Of a DNA stretch of 64,000 bases, positions 25,197-34,666 are shown piece by piece. Numbering within the stretch: the stretch's first letter is position 1; the number at the start of each line of letters is the position of its first letter. Origin of the DNA: Methanococcoides alaskense (GTDB lineage Archaea; Halobacteriota; Methanosarcinia; Methanosarcinales; Methanosarcinaceae); the NCBI RefSeq assembly GCF_031454185.1, contig NZ_JAVDQI010000001.1, forward strand, positions 124,001 to 188,000. Direction: 5' to 3'. A program made the position numbers and the translations under genes. The notes under the pieces are model-generated. The model made no database searches. It saw only the letters and a program-made list of their open reading frames with translations, and was not told the origin of the DNA.

Positions 25197-27086
25197 ATGT
25201 CTGAAAAATTTGACGTTAAGATGGACAGTAAAAGCTATTATCCTGATCCATCGGTAAAAGAAAATTCCTGGATGCAGGATTATGAAAAGGTTTATAGTGA
25301 ATCTATCAAGGATCCTGAAAAACACTGGGAAAATGTTGCAGAGGAACTTGAATGGTTCGAAAAGTGGGATAAGGTGATGGAATGGGACCATCCCTATGCA
25401 AAATGGTTCACCAATGCCAAAATGAACATCACCCACAATTGCCTTGACCGCCATGTCTTCAACGGGAAAAGGAACAAAGTTGCAATGATCTGGGTGGGTG
25501 ATAATGGAGAAGAACAGGTTATCACATATCGTCAGCTTTACCGCGATGTCATGAGATTTTCCAATGGTCTCAAATCTTTGGGCGTTGGGAAAGGTGACAC
25601 GGTATGCATATACATGCCACAGGTTCCTGAACAGATCGTGGCCATGCTGGCATGTGCACGTATCGGTGCGATCCATAGTGTCGTGTTCGGAGGGTTTGGT
25701 GCCAAAGCATTGCATTCCAGGATAAAGGATGCACAGGCAAAGGTCGTCATTACTGCAGATGCAAGCATTCGGCGTGGTAAGCGCATTGACCTGAAATCCC
25801 TTGTGGATGATGCCGTGGTCAATGCCTCATGCGTTGAGAAGATAGTTGTCCTGAGAAGGATGACACCTCAAATGGAACTCTTTTCTGAGATAGAGGTGGA
25901 CTTCTATGAGATAATGGAAGATGTGGAGAAGGAGTGTGAGCCTGAAATAATGGATTCCGAGGACCCTCTGTTCATTCTCTACACCAGCGGAACAACCGGT
26001 CCTGCCAAGGGAATAGTTCATACCTGCGGTGGCTACATGGTAGGTACATACTACACCACAAAGAACGTTTTAGACCTCAAGGAAAATGATGTCATGTGGT
26101 GTACTGCAGACCCCGGATGGATCACGGGTCACAGCTACATTGTCTATGGTCCTCTTTCCATGGGTGCAACGATCCTCATTTCAGAGACAACGCCCGACTA
26201 TCCCGATCCAGGTGTCTGGTGGAGCATGATAGAGGAGTTCGATGTGAGCGTCTTCTATACGGCACCAACAGCGATACGCATGTTCATGAGGATGGGAGAG
26301 GAATGGCCCGGGAAGTACAACCTTAGTTCCCTGAGGATCCTGGGTTCGGTTGGCGAACCTCTGAACCCTGAAGCGTTCAAGTGGTATTATCGTGTGATCG
26401 GCAAGGAAAAATGCCCTGTTCTGGATACCTGGTGGCAGACCGAGACGGGCATGCACATGCTCACCACAGCGGTTGGAGAACCCATGAAACCGGGATTCAC
26501 GGGAAGACCTGTGCCAGGTGTGGTTGTTGATGTTGTAGATGAGAATGGTGACCCGGTGCCTGCAGGAACAGGTGGTTTCCTTGTAATAAAACAACCCTGG
26601 CCTTCCATGATGAGGACCGTTTATGGTAATGATGAAAGATATCGCCAGTATTGGACAAAGATCAAGAATTACTACAGTGCGGGTGATCTTGCCGTAAAGG
26701 ACGAGGATGGCTATATCATGATACGGGGACGTGCCGACGATGTCCTTATCGTTGCCGGTCACAACATTGGAAGTGCAGAGGTCGAAAGTGCACTTGTATC
26801 CCATGAGTCCGTGGCTGAAGCCGCTGTAATAGGAAAACCTGATCCTCTTAAAGGGGATTCCATCAAAGCTTTCGTCATACTTCGCATGGGCTTCAACTCT
26901 TCCGACAAACTGAAGCTTGATCTTTTATATCATGTAAGGATGAACCTGGGTCCAATTGCAATGCCTTCTGAGATCGAATTTGTTGACTCGCTACCAAAGA
27001 CCCGCAGCGGGAAGATCATGAGAAGGTTGCTTAAGGCACAGGAGCTTGGAATGGATCCTGGGGATGTGTCCTCATTGGAGGATTGA
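25197..27086 (+). CDS. acs: AMP-forming acetyl-CoA synthetase
   Basis: The 629-residue protein is full length for the family. It has the ATP-loop YTSGTTGPAKGIVH, the acyl-site region WWQTETGMHML, the hinge and nucleotide segment YYSAGDLAVKDEDGY, IRGRADDVLIVAGH and the C-terminal catalytic-lysine motif LPKTRSGKIMRR. It makes acetyl-CoA (or a close acyl-CoA) from the acid, ATP and CoA in the cytoplasm, and is probably used for acetate or propionate assimilation. It is a single-gene unit with its own TATA box and a hairpin at its end. Confidence 0.92.
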   Translation: MSEKFDVKMDSKSYYPDPSVKENSWMQDYEKVYSESIKDPEKHWENVAEELEWFEKWDKVMEWDHPYAKWFTNAKMNITHNCLDRHVFNGKRNKVAMIWVGDNGEEQVITYRQLYRDVMRFSNGLKSLGVGKGDTVCIYMPQVPEQIVAMLACARIGAIHSVVFGGFGAKALHSRIKDAQAKVVITADASIRRGKRIDLKSLVDDAVVNASCVEKIVVLRRMTPQMELFSEIEVDFYEIMEDVEKECEPEIMDSEDPLFILYTSGTTGPAKGIVHTCGGYMVGTYYTTKNVLDLKENDVMWCTADPGWITGHSYIVYGPLSMGATILISETTPDYPDPGVWWSMIEEFDVSVFYTAPTAIRMFMRMGEEWPGKYNLSSLRILGSVGEPLNPEAFKWYYRVIGKEKCPVLDTWWQTETGMHMLTTAVGEPMKPGFTGRPVPGVVVDVVDENGDPVPAGTGGFLVIKQPWPSMMRTVYGNDERYRQYWTKIKNYYSAGDLAVKDEDGYIMIRGRADDVLIVAGHNIGSAEVESALVSHESVAEAAVIGKPDPLKGDSIKAFVILRMGFNSSDKLKLDLLYHVRMNLGPIAMPSEIEFVDSLPKTRSGKIMRRLLKAQELGMDPGDVSSLED

Positions 27087-27123
27087 GTTCCTGCAGCCAG
27101 ATCATTCTTCTGGAGTGCGAAAC

Positions 27124-27150
27124 GAGGTGATGAGTGTAGCTTATCACCTC
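27124..27150. terminator. Hairpin after acs
   Basis: The perfect 8-bp stem GAGGTGAT/ATCACCTC (27124-27131 and 27143-27150) encloses an 11-nt loop, 38 bp after the acs stop. It has no T-run directly behind it, so it may be a processing or stability hairpin rather than a strict terminator. Confidence 0.45.
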
Positions 27151-27392
27151 ACTGACAGCAAAACAGAGCTCACAATAGTTGAATCAAAATCACAAACCCA
27201 AAGCTCTTCATCGCGAACTTCAGAAGAATAGGAATGTGGCGGAGTTGTGCTAATTTGCTGCACAACTCGATTTTTTTCGTGTTGAAAGTAAAGAAAAAAT
27301 AATCATTTTGAAAATTTTTTCGGTTCAAACAATAATACAATAAGCATTATGTGCAATGTCTTAAAAAATGTATACTGAAGTCATTTTTCGAT

Positions 27393-28049
27393 TTATTCTT
27401 TTGACTTCAGGTGTTCTGCAATATTCTTACCCAGTTCTTTTGCGGCTTCGACCGCTTCTGGCTGGTCTTCAAATCTGTTAATTCCCACAGAGGCTTTTGT
27501 TGCATCTGGACCGAACATCATCTTGATACCGCTCATGTCACATTCGTCTCCAAATATGCACCTCACACAGGGATTATTTCCAAGAACAATAACAGACCCT
27601 ACTGACTCCATTCCTTCTTCCATCATATAATATGAAATTGCATTGATGCCGTTATCACCGGCTGGTGGCATCATTTCCATTCCTTTGGGAATTGCAGATG
27701 TTACTATAGCACCGCCTGGTTTTCCTCGCATGAATCCATATCTGTGACGAAGTGGGTAGAGTCTTTCAATGAATGCCTTTGTACGTGAGTCAAGGGTAGA
27801 ATATGGGGTAAACCCTGCAATAATAAGAGCATCTGCCTCTTTAGCTTTTTCTGCTAAAGCAATGCCGTCGTCTTTAATTACACAGACATTAGTTTTTACA
27901 CATCCCAGACAGGCTTTGCAGGGAGCAACGGTATAATCAATAAGCTTAACAAATTCGTAATCCATGCCTGTTGCTTCAAGGGCTGCTTTCAGAGCACGAT
28001 CAGCATTGCTGTCTTTGATAGGGGAACCTGATACACCAAGAACTTTCAT
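27393..28049 (-). CDS. Iron-sulfur flavoprotein (Isf family)
   Basis: The 218-residue protein starts MKVLGVSGSPIKDSNADRAL, the FMN phosphate loop of the NADPH-FMN-reductase fold, and has the compact cluster motif CKACLGCVKTNVCVIKDDG that binds a 4Fe-4S cluster in Isf of Methanosarcina. It probably passes electrons between ferredoxin and acceptors such as oxygen or peroxide. It sits 57 bp from the MTH865-type gene on the same strand; both are near a regulator paralogous to the one at 23348. Confidence 0.85.
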   Translation of the reverse strand: MKVLGVSGSPIKDSNADRALKAALEATGMDYEFVKLIDYTVAPCKACLGCVKTNVCVIKDDGIALAEKAKEADALIIAGFTPYSTLDSRTKAFIERLYPLRHRYGFMRGKPGGAIVTSAIPKGMEMMPPAGDNGINAISYYMMEEGMESVGSVIVLGNNPCVRCIFGDECDMSGIKMMFGPDATKASVGINRFEDQPEAVEAAKELGKNIAEHLKSKE

Positions 28050-28133
28050 TATTATCCACTCCTACAAACAATCAGCTTATAAATAATTTAAATGTTGTGC
28101 ACAAAAGGGTGTGGGTATCACAACCCTATCCTT

Positions 28134-28409
28134 TCAGCAGTCACATCCACAGCATTTTCCTGCTTTACATGCGGTTTCTGCCCTTTCAACGAGGATGTCA
28201 GCGATCTGCTTTGCACTTTCGATTGGGAAGTCTTCTGCCGTAAGAAGTTTTCCTGCTTCTCCTGCGGTTATTTCAAAATCTCCTGACTTGCATGTGGTAT
28301 CTGCACCTGCAGGGAATGCTGCAAGTAGATCTTCAGGTGTGTTTATAGGGAATGTTGCATCTGCAAGTCCGCCAACGATCTGGGAATGAATATCTTCTTT
28401 TACGCTCAT
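28134..28409 (-). CDS. MTH865-like family protein with cysteine tail
   Basis: The 91-residue protein matches the MTH865 family (VKEDIHSQIVGGLADATFPI, INTPEDLLAAFPAGADTTCK, EITAGEAGKLLTAEDFPIES), an EF-hand-like fold of unknown function found in methanogens. Unlike typical members it ends in a cysteine-rich tail (CKAGKCCGCDC) that could bind a metal. It is cotranscribed with the Isf gene downstream and divergent from the regulator at 28600. Confidence 0.8.
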   Translation of the reverse strand: MSVKEDIHSQIVGGLADATFPINTPEDLLAAFPAGADTTCKSGDFEITAGEAGKLLTAEDFPIESAKQIADILVERAETACKAGKCCGCDC

Positions 28410-28599
28410 ATTTATAACTCCTTTATGATGTTTTTATGGTTGAATGTCCTTCGAAGACATTGAACTACAATAGAACATAGGTTGGTTCCTGATATATACT
28501 TAACAGTCACTGTACTATACATAGTACATTCGAGTAACTCTAATAACTTTTAAGGTCTTGTCAGGAACCTATATAAGGCATGCATATAAATTCCCTATT

Positions 28600-29352
28600 A
28601 TGAATGAAAATTGCGATTCTGAGATTGTCGATATCAATGTAAAGCTCGATGAGATCCACAGGGATATCAGGACATTTATCGAAGATTCCAATAGGCAACA
28701 TCTGGAATCCATTCTGGCCTTTGTCAGAAGTGATTATTCCGATGTACTGGAAAAACACCTTATTGCCGATACGGAGATCGGACTTTCAAAGAACATGGTC
28801 AAAAAATGTGACCGTCTTGACCAATGCAGACCCGTTTTCACAGATATGTTACAGAAGAATGCATCACTCATCAAGCAGTCTTCAGTAGATAGTGAACTTA
28901 TTGATAACAAACGCGTTGAGCTCAAAACTTTAAGGAAAGGCATGCCATATGATAAATGTGACATCTGTTTTTCCGAAGTTACAGACCTTTTCGAAAAACA
29001 GGTCGATCTAATGCAGTCTTTGAGGGTATATGAAACAAAGAAAGACAGTAAACAGAACATATCACTTGTCCCATCACAATCAGTGATCGATGATGTGCTT
29101 GACCCTCTCTGCCACCCCAAGAGGTTTGAAATATTAAAAGCAGTCTCTGCTCAGTCAATGAGCTTTTCTTTCCTTTCCAAGCTTACGGGCCTTCGTGGGG
29201 GTAACCTTTTGTTCCACCTACAGAAGCTCTCTGATAGCGGGATGATAATCCAGCCCCATGAGAGGGGGGATTATATGATCACAAGCAAAGGCTTCAAAGT
29301 AATGGAAAGTGTCAGTGAGATGTATTCTGTCCTTATTCCTGAAGAAAATTGA
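28600..29352 (+). CDS. Winged-helix regulator, paralogue of the 23348 gene
   Basis: The ~250-residue protein shares the winged-helix part (VLDPLCHPKRFEILKAVSAQ, LTGLRGGNLLFHLQKLSDSG) and the helical N-terminal half with the regulator at 23348-24115, including cysteines (CDRLDQC, CDICFSEV). The start is put at ATG 28600 because a TATA box (CTATATAAGG, 28569-28577) lies 27 bp upstream, giving a leaderless mRNA; a longer frame from 28558 would begin before the promoter. It is divergent from the MTH865-Isf unit and probably regulates it, which is inferred from position. Confidence 0.75.
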   Translation: MNENCDSEIVDINVKLDEIHRDIRTFIEDSNRQHLESILAFVRSDYSDVLEKHLIADTEIGLSKNMVKKCDRLDQCRPVFTDMLQKNASLIKQSSVDSELIDNKRVELKTLRKGMPYDKCDICFSEVTDLFEKQVDLMQSLRVYETKKDSKQNISLVPSQSVIDDVLDPLCHPKRFEILKAVSAQSMSFSFLSKLTGLRGGNLLFHLQKLSDSGMIIQPHERGDYMITSKGFKVMESVSEMYSVLIPEEN

Positions 29353-29530
29353 TCTCAAGTAAACCAAAAGGTATATGCCATTATATTTTTTGAAAATGAA
29401 GTGGTGATGATCGGGGAATATGTTTCCAGGTCAGACAACTACATTACTAAAGTGGATTATTTTGCTAAAAAGGCCAATGACACTGAAATTTTCACTTACT
29501 AAGCAAATAATTTGCCGCGATCCAGCAGTC

Positions 29531-29790
29531 CTTGCTTCGTTCAGACTTCTGGGAAAGTAGACAACACCAGATCATATTCCTATTACATAATGATGATTAT
29601 TATAACATCCGAATTATATTCGATAAGTTAATATGCTATTAATATATTATTATATATTAGGAACTATGTGTCATTCACGACTCCGGTGGTACGGTCTGAA
29701 AACACGAACGCTGTGGTGGTGGTAGTTCGACTTAATAAAAATTTGGGAGTGGGGATGTCATTCTTCCTTCATCCCCTCTGAAAACTTTAG
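29531..29790 (+). ncRNA. Duplicated ~250-bp module with promoter and structured leader (copy 1)
   Basis: This stretch recurs at 34916-35170 with few changes. Both copies keep a TATA element (TTATATATTA, 29650-29659), a G+C-rich core (GACTCCGGTGGTACGGTCTG, GCTGTGGTGGTGGT) that is striking in A+T-rich DNA, and a terminator-like hairpin GGGGATG (29751-29757)/CATCCCC (29770-29776). Transcription would start near 29680. Here the hairpin is directly followed by the ribosome site and GTG start of the small regulator at 29796, so the RNA may be a leader that controls it, or a small RNA of its own. Confidence 0.5.
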
Positions 29791-29795
29791 GTGGT

Positions 29796-30065
29796 GTGGG
29801 TACGAGAGATAAATTAGAAATAATGGTGGATATATTGAAAGTCTTAAAAGGATCTGAAGTAACTAAAACTGCAATAGTTTATAATGCAAATTTAAATTTT
29901 AAAAGAGCGGATCAGTATCTCGACATGATGATGCAAATAAATTTGGTGGAAAAACCTTCCGACAAATACAACATTACAGAAACTGGTAATAACTACCTCA
30001 AAATGATGAATGAAGTTAATTCAATCATTGTCGACAAAAATCTTTGTATTGCTAACACTAATTGA
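29796..30065 (+). CDS. Small winged-helix regulator (HTH_45 type)
   Basis: The 89-residue protein reads GTRDKLEIMVDILKVLKGSE, VTKTAIVYNANLNFKRADQY, LDMMMQINLVEKPSDKYNIT and ETGNNYLKMMNEV, the archaeal HTH_45-like winged helix. The start is a GTG preceded by AGGTGGT. It follows copy 1 of the duplicated leader module by only a few bases. Fragments of related genes are at 32515-32611 and just after copy 2 (about 35172-35250). Confidence 0.75.
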   Translation: MGTRDKLEIMVDILKVLKGSEVTKTAIVYNANLNFKRADQYLDMMMQINLVEKPSDKYNITETGNNYLKMMNEVNSIIVDKNLCIANTN

Positions 30066-30228
30066 ATCAATCTTAATCAGTTGACTTCTTTTTTGCTACT
30101 TATTCATTTTTTATTATTGTTAGACACTCATTAAGTATGCCCTAAGAGGCAACATGTTTATTCCATGTTTCATCAATCGACTGTATAATATTCATTTCTA
30201 TTTACACGGTAGCCGATATGAATCAAAA

Positions 30229-30375
30229 ATGCAAGCTGAAGCAATGAATCTGATAATAGACTTCGATTCAGCTCACGTGGGATATATCGCAGGAGCGATT
30301 GCTGTTGTTGTTGGAATTTACGCATTGATGCTTTATTTCTATCTGGATATTGTAAGAATGAGAAAGGACGATTAA
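30229..30375 (+). CDS. Small single-pass membrane protein
   Basis: From ATG 30229 (or 30244) the ~48-residue product has one hydrophobic helix (GYIAGAIAVVVGIYALMLYF) and a basic end (RMRKDD). A TATA element (TATAATA, 30184-30190) fits a start of transcription near 30212, so an upstream ATG at 30154 cannot be used. It resembles in size and layout the peptide at 8575-8721. Function unknown. Confidence 0.45.
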   Translation: MQAEAMNLIIDFDSAHVGYIAGAIAVVVGIYALMLYFYLDIVRMRKDD

Positions 30376-30392
30376 TGGTTATTAATGATGTT

Positions 30393-31642
30393 ATCGTGAA
30401 CTACCACCCATTAAAATGAGTGGCTTCCTGCTTCATAGCCCAGACCAACGTCCATGACTCCACAGGCTCTTTCCGTAGTCCCTACGGTGCATCGATTAAG
30501 AATATTGATTGCAGCATTAACATCTCTGTCAAGTTCAAGCCCACACTCAGGACATTTGTGAATCCTGACCGATAGACCTTTCCTGACGATGTTTCCACAA
30601 CTGCTACATTCCTGTGATGTATTGTAGGGGTTAACCAATTCGACAAACTTGCCAGCTTCTTCCGCTTTGCTTTTTGCCATCTGGATCAGTTGACCCCATG
30701 CAACATCATGTATTGATTTTGCAAGATGATGATTCTTAACCATATTCCTGATGCTCAGATCCTCGAACACTATCCAGTCAAACCTGTCGACAAGAGCCCT
30801 GCTCAACTTATGGTTAAAATCAAGTCTCTGGTTACGTATCTTTCTGTGAACCTTAACAACTTTGAGTTTTTGTTTAAGACGGTTTGATGAACCTTTCTTC
30901 TTTTTGCTCAGTCTCTTTTGTTGAGCTGCAAGAGATCTCTCTGAATTTCGGTAATATATAGGGGAATTGAATTGTTCCCCATTGCTCAACGTGACACATG
31001 AGTTAAGCCCGACATCAATACCTATGGATGTAGCTGGATCGATCTTTTCAGGACTTGCACCCATATCAACAGAAAAGACTGCATACCATTGATCCACTTC
31101 ACGTTTGATAGAACCTGTCTTGATCTTGCCTTCCATCTCTCGGTGTTGTTTGATCTTGATACTCCCGATCTTGGAAAGTTTCAGTTTGTTATCTTCAATT
31201 TTGAAACCAGATTGAGGATATGTGAAACTGTTGTACCTGTCTTTCCCTTTGAACCTTGGATATCCCGGGGTTTCACCCGTTTTACACCTTCTGAAAAAAG
31301 CATCAAATGATTTTCCAAGTCTTCGCAAAATATCCTGTTTGACCTGTGAGAATACTTCGGTATTGAGTTCAAGATACTTGACCTGATTTATCTGGTCAAA
31401 TGTTGTTAATCCTTGATTACATCTTTCATACGCATTCCTTCTGTCCGCAAGAAACTCGTTGTGGAGGTATCTGCATACATCAAGAGTTTTGACCAGGACA
31501 ATCTCCTGTTCTTTGGTCGGGTACAGACGGAATTTGTAGGATTTCCGCATATTTTTGTATACGTTTTGATACTACTAATATATATCAGAACCAAGAACAA
31601 ACAACTGTTTACGCAATTCATCCACTCATTGAAATGGGTGGT
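30393..31642 (-). mobile_element. IS200/IS605-type element with tnpB only
   Basis: The tnpB gene is flanked by near-identical subterminal hairpins: on the minus strand CCACCCATTTCAATGAGTGG at about 31620-31640 and CCACTCATTTTAATGGGTGG at about 30400-30420. Such end hairpins, the lack of terminal inverted repeats and the absence of a tnpA gene mark a solo tnpB (IS1341-like) element. The 3' hairpin overlaps the end of tnpB, where the guide (omega) RNA of TnpB is expected. The exact ends were not established. Confidence 0.7.
30411..31550 (-). CDS. tnpB: TnpB, IS200/IS605-family RNA-guided nuclease
   Basis: The 379-residue protein begins with the N-terminal signature YKFRLYPTKEQEIVLVKTLD. It has all three RuvC residues (D in GIDVGLNSCVTLS, E in IVFEDLSIRNM, D in ELDRDVNAAINIL) and a four-cysteine zinc motif (CSSCGNIVRKG ... 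CPECG). It is thus probably an active nuclease guided by an RNA made from the 3' end of the element. It appears intact, with no frameshift. The terminal hairpins are described with the element. Confidence 0.9.
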   Translation of the reverse strand: MRKSYKFRLYPTKEQEIVLVKTLDVCRYLHNEFLADRRNAYERCNQGLTTFDQINQVKYLELNTEVFSQVKQDILRRLGKSFDAFFRRCKTGETPGYPRFKGKDRYNSFTYPQSGFKIEDNKLKLSKIGSIKIKQHREMEGKIKTGSIKREVDQWYAVFSVDMGASPEKIDPATSIGIDVGLNSCVTLSNGEQFNSPIYYRNSERSLAAQQKRLSKKKKGSSNRLKQKLKVVKVHRKIRNQRLDFNHKLSRALVDRFDWIVFEDLSIRNMVKNHHLAKSIHDVAWGQLIQMAKSKAEEAGKFVELVNPYNTSQECSSCGNIVRKGLSVRIHKCPECGLELDRDVNAAINILNRCTVGTTERACGVMDVGLGYEAGSHSF

Positions 31643-31650
31643 CTTCTTGC

Positions 31651-31866
31651 TTATTTAATTATAAAGCCTTTTGAGCATTGCAATCTCTCACTCACATGAG
31701 TATTAAGAGTATACGGATTATAATTCTTGGCATTCTGTTTCATGAAATACGGAAGGCAACAGACAGCATTTGTATTTCGTGGAAGCTTGAATTTCAAAAC
31801 AAAAAAAAGAATGGCTAAGCATGCCATTATACCGTTTATGACCTGCTTTGTGTCTTGCTTTATCAT
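31651..31866 (-). pseudogene. Decayed coding fragment (TLNAHVRGRL type, copy 2)
   Basis: An open frame of 71 codons overlaps the end of the small membrane gene by ATGA. Its second half (PYFMKQNAKNYNPYTLNTHV, SERLQ) matches the fragments at 3781-3865 and 34849-34905. The first half has one hydrophobic segment. Because the recognisable part is a repeated remnant, I regard this as decayed DNA rather than a working gene, though a small fused product is possible. Confidence 0.35.
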
Positions 31867-32066
31867 TGGAAAATATAGTATGTTAGATTCATACCAAAAA
31901 TAAGGCCACCCACCGTCCCCATGGGTGCATATACTGGATCAATATTTAATGCTATTTTTGTTCCTGCCGTCATTATCAACAAAAGAATAGCTAATATACG
32001 AATATTTTTTTGATTCTTGCTCACTAGCTCGACAATTCTTAAATTAAATTTTTGAGTAAAAACCAT
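31863..32066 (-). CDS. Small membrane protein, 67 residues
   Basis: The product has two hydrophobic segments (IRILAILLLIMTAGTKIALN and GTVGGLIFGMNLTYYIF) after a polar N-terminus. A poly-G/C ribosome site (AAAGGGTGGGGG, minus strand) is 10-20 bp upstream of the ATG. No family was recognised. It lies between the tnpB element and the divergent small membrane gene at 32249. Confidence 0.4.
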   Translation of the reverse strand: MVFTQKFNLRIVELVSKNQKNIRILAILLLIMTAGTKIALNIDPVYAPMGTVGGLIFGMNLTYYIFQ

Positions 32067-32248
32067 GTTTTTGAACCCCCACCCTTTAATTTGGTTTATG
32101 GCATATAAAAATACCTCAAATGACCATTATGCACAAAATGACGGGGTAAATTATAAATAACACATAATTAATTGTATACAAAAAAACTATGAAACTTTAT
32201 TACAAATGTGAATACTGTCATGAATGTGGCAGAAGGAATAAATGAAAA

Positions 32249-32482
32249 ATGAAACACGAAATAAAAGTAAAAACGATTATCATTTCATTAGTTGTAATTT
32301 CTTTGTTACTAATATACAATTTAAGTTCTCTTTTAGGAAGGACTATAAGTTCACTGACAACGGTTCTTTTACTTTTAAGCACAACTGCACTTATAACATT
32401 CTGGATAATCTATTTGTTGGAGATTAAGAGGTCTAAAGCGGAAAACACCGATAATGAAAGCAAAAGTGTTGACGGTCTTTGA
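32249..32482 (+). CDS. Small two-helix membrane protein
   Basis: The 77-residue product has two hydrophobic helices (VKTIIISLVVISLLLIYNL and LLLLSTTALITFWIIYLLEI) and a charged C-terminal tail (KRSKAENTDNESKSV). The ATG follows AGAAGGAATAAATGAAA, a fair ribosome site. An overlapping frame from 32242 is the shadow. Function unknown; it lies upstream of the sensor kinase but is separated from it by a gene fragment. Confidence 0.5.
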   Translation: MKHEIKVKTIIISLVVISLLLIYNLSSLLGRTISSLTTVLLLLSTTALITFWIIYLLEIKRSKAENTDNESKSVDGL

Positions 32483-32514
32483 GCGATGCTAATACGGAAG
32501 AAGAAGTTCTCGTC

Positions 32515-32611
32515 ATATGCTGTGTTGCGATAACTATTACAGAAACTGGTAATAAGTACTTCAAAGTGATGAGTGAAGTTAATTCAATTATTATCAATCA
32601 AAAATCTTGAT
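32515..32611 (+). pseudogene. 3' fragment of an HTH_45-type regulator gene
   Basis: The stretch reads ITITETGNKYFKVMSEVNSI followed by IINQKS and a stop, matching the C-terminus of the regulator at 29796-30065 (NITETGNNYLKMMNEVNSII). The 5' part is absent. It shows that the regulator gene was duplicated and then lost here. Confidence 0.6.
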
Positions 32612-32725
32612 TATAGTTATAATTAGGGCAAAAAATGAACTGTCATGATTTTGTTGCAGACCGTACCTTAAATATGTCAACAAATTTAAATTAAAATCAC
32701 ATTCATTATAATTGAAGAGAGATAA

Positions 32726-34666
32726 ATGATCGAAGATGATTTGAATCGGTTGGTAAAACAAGAGACTAAAATCTCTACCCTTGAAAAAACAGGTATTTTA
32801 AACGATGAATGCTATCATGCACTATTCGAATCATCTTCTGACGTCTTTATATTAATGGAAGAGAAAGGATTCATCGACTGTAATAAAGCGGCTCTGAAGA
32901 TGTTCGGTTTCTCAGAAAAAGAAGAATTTATTGCATTACATCCATCCGAAATATCACCTACAAAACAGCCAAATGGGGAAGATTCGTGGAGTTCTGCACA
33001 AGATCGAATCTCAGAGGCATTCAAAAATGAATCTACCAAGTTTGAATGGGTTCACCGCAGACAAAATGGAGAGAAATTCACTGCTGAAGTGTGGCTAACG
33101 CGCTTTTTGTTAAAAGATAAACAGATTCTGCAGGTTACTATACGAGACATCACCGAGCGCAAGCAGATGGAAGAAACTCTACGTAAGAGTGAGGCCAGTT
33201 TGTCCAATGCACAGCGTATTGCCCATCTTGGTAATTGGGATTGGGACCTCGTCAAAAATAAGGTGAAATTATCTAACGAGATCCATAAAATCCTTGGGCT
33301 GGCACCCCAGAGATTTGAAACTACTTTTGAGTCTTTTCTAAAGTACGTCCATCCTGATGACGAGTTGTTTGTTCAAGATAATATAAATAAGGCAATATAT
33401 GAACATAAACCGTATAGTATTAACTACCGCATTCTTTTGCCCGATAGCTCAGAATGTATTGTTCATTCGCAAGGTGAGGTTACTTTTAACAAAGCTGGCC
33501 AAGCTATTTGTATGTCTGGAACAGTGCAGGATATTACTGAACGCAAGAAAATGGAAGAAGCCATTCAACAGTATGCATACATCTTTGAGAATGTGCGAAT
33601 AGGGCTTTATGTCTATTATTTAGAGAACTTAGATGATGATAGAACTCTAAGGCTGATAGCTGCAAATCCAGCATCTTCTGATTTTACAGGTGTTCCCAAT
33701 GAAGTTATCCTTGGAAATACTTTAGATAAGAATTTTCCCAGTCTCAGAGAGAAGGATATTCCACAGGCTTTTGCCGAAGTTGTTCGGACTGGTCAGTCCA
33801 GGGTCTTGGAAGATATTTACTATGGCGATGAACAAGTTCTTGAGAATACATTTTCAGTCAAGGTGTTTCCCTTACCAAATAATTGTGTAGGGGTAGCATT
33901 TGATAATATTACCGAACGCAAGAAAGCAGAAGAAGCAATGATCAATGCAAAAATTATGGCGGAAGCTGCCAACCGTACCAAGACCGAATTCCTCGCAAAT
34001 ATGAGTCATGAGCTACGGACGCCTCTTAATTCCATCATCGGCTTCTCACAGTTGCTAAATAGCAATACTTTCGGCAACCTGAATGAAAAAGAGATCAAGT
34101 ATTCTGGAAATATTTTGGATAGTGGGAAACACTTATTGAACCTTATCAATGACATTCTAGATCTTTCAAAAATAGAAGCAGGAAAGACGGAACTTTTGGT
34201 TAAAGAATTCAATTCCATGGATGCCATTGATGAAGTTTGTTATTCTTTGATGCCTCTTATTCTTAAAAAGAACCTTAAACTGAATTTATCTGTTGATGAG
34301 GGTATGAAATGGATATTCGCTGATCTTACAAAGTTCAAACAGATACTTTATAACCTACTCAGCAATGCTGTTAAATTCACTTCAGAAGGTGGTTCTATAA
34401 CAATTAATGGTTCAATTGTTGGAAGTGAGAATCATTTCAGTGTTGAAGATACTGGCAAAGGTATTGGGTCTGATTCCCTTTCTTCTATCTTCGAACCTTT
34501 CTTACAAGTCGATAAATTCGAAACAAAAGTGGAAAAAGGGACGGGGCTTGGCCTTGCACTTGTCAAAAAATTTGTTGAAATGCATGGCGGGGAAATCTGG
34601 GTTGAAAGTGAAGTTGGAAAAGGAAGTACTTTCACATTTACAATTCCTATAGCGGGCAAAGTATAA
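32726..34666 (+). CDS. PAS-domain sensor histidine kinase
   Basis: The 646-residue protein has three PAS/PAC modules (each ending in DITERK: near residues 140, 275 and 398), no membrane helix, and then a HisKA domain with the phosphorylated histidine at residue 428 (NMSHELRTPLNSIIG). The ATPase domain has all boxes: NLLSNAVKFT, VEDTGKGIG, IFEPF and GTGLGLALV. It is a soluble sensor kinase of the kind abundant in Methanosarcinaceae. No response regulator gene is next to it, so the partner is unknown. A near-complete operon context is lacking. Confidence 0.9.
   Translation: MIEDDLNRLVKQETKISTLEKTGILNDECYHALFESSSDVFILMEEKGFIDCNKAALKMFGFSEKEEFIALHPSEISPTKQPNGEDSWSSAQDRISEAFKNESTKFEWVHRRQNGEKFTAEVWLTRFLLKDKQILQVTIRDITERKQMEETLRKSEASLSNAQRIAHLGNWDWDLVKNKVKLSNEIHKILGLAPQRFETTFESFLKYVHPDDELFVQDNINKAIYEHKPYSINYRILLPDSSECIVHSQGEVTFNKAGQAICMSGTVQDITERKKMEEAIQQYAYIFENVRIGLYVYYLENLDDDRTLRLIAANPASSDFTGVPNEVILGNTLDKNFPSLREKDIPQAFAEVVRTGQSRVLEDIYYGDEQVLENTFSVKVFPLPNNCVGVAFDNITERKKAEEAMINAKIMAEAANRTKTEFLANMSHELRTPLNSIIGFSQLLNSNTFGNLNEKEIKYSGNILDSGKHLLNLINDILDLSKIEAGKTELLVKEFNSMDAIDEVCYSLMPLILKKNLKLNLSVDEGMKWIFADLTKFKQILYNLLSNAVKFTSEGGSITINGSIVGSENHFSVEDTGKGIGSDSLSSIFEPFLQVDKFETKVEKGTGLGLALVKKFVEMHGGEIWVESEVGKGSTFTFTIPIAGKV

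Noticed and set aside
26181..26804. 207-codon frame opposite acs
   Set aside because: Antisense shadow of a conserved gene, rich in residues typical of reversed coding DNA.
31651..32066. Two-gene membrane toxin-antitoxin pair (overlapping ATGA frames)
   Set aside because: The second frame is largely a repeated remnant of another gene, so a working pair is unlikely.
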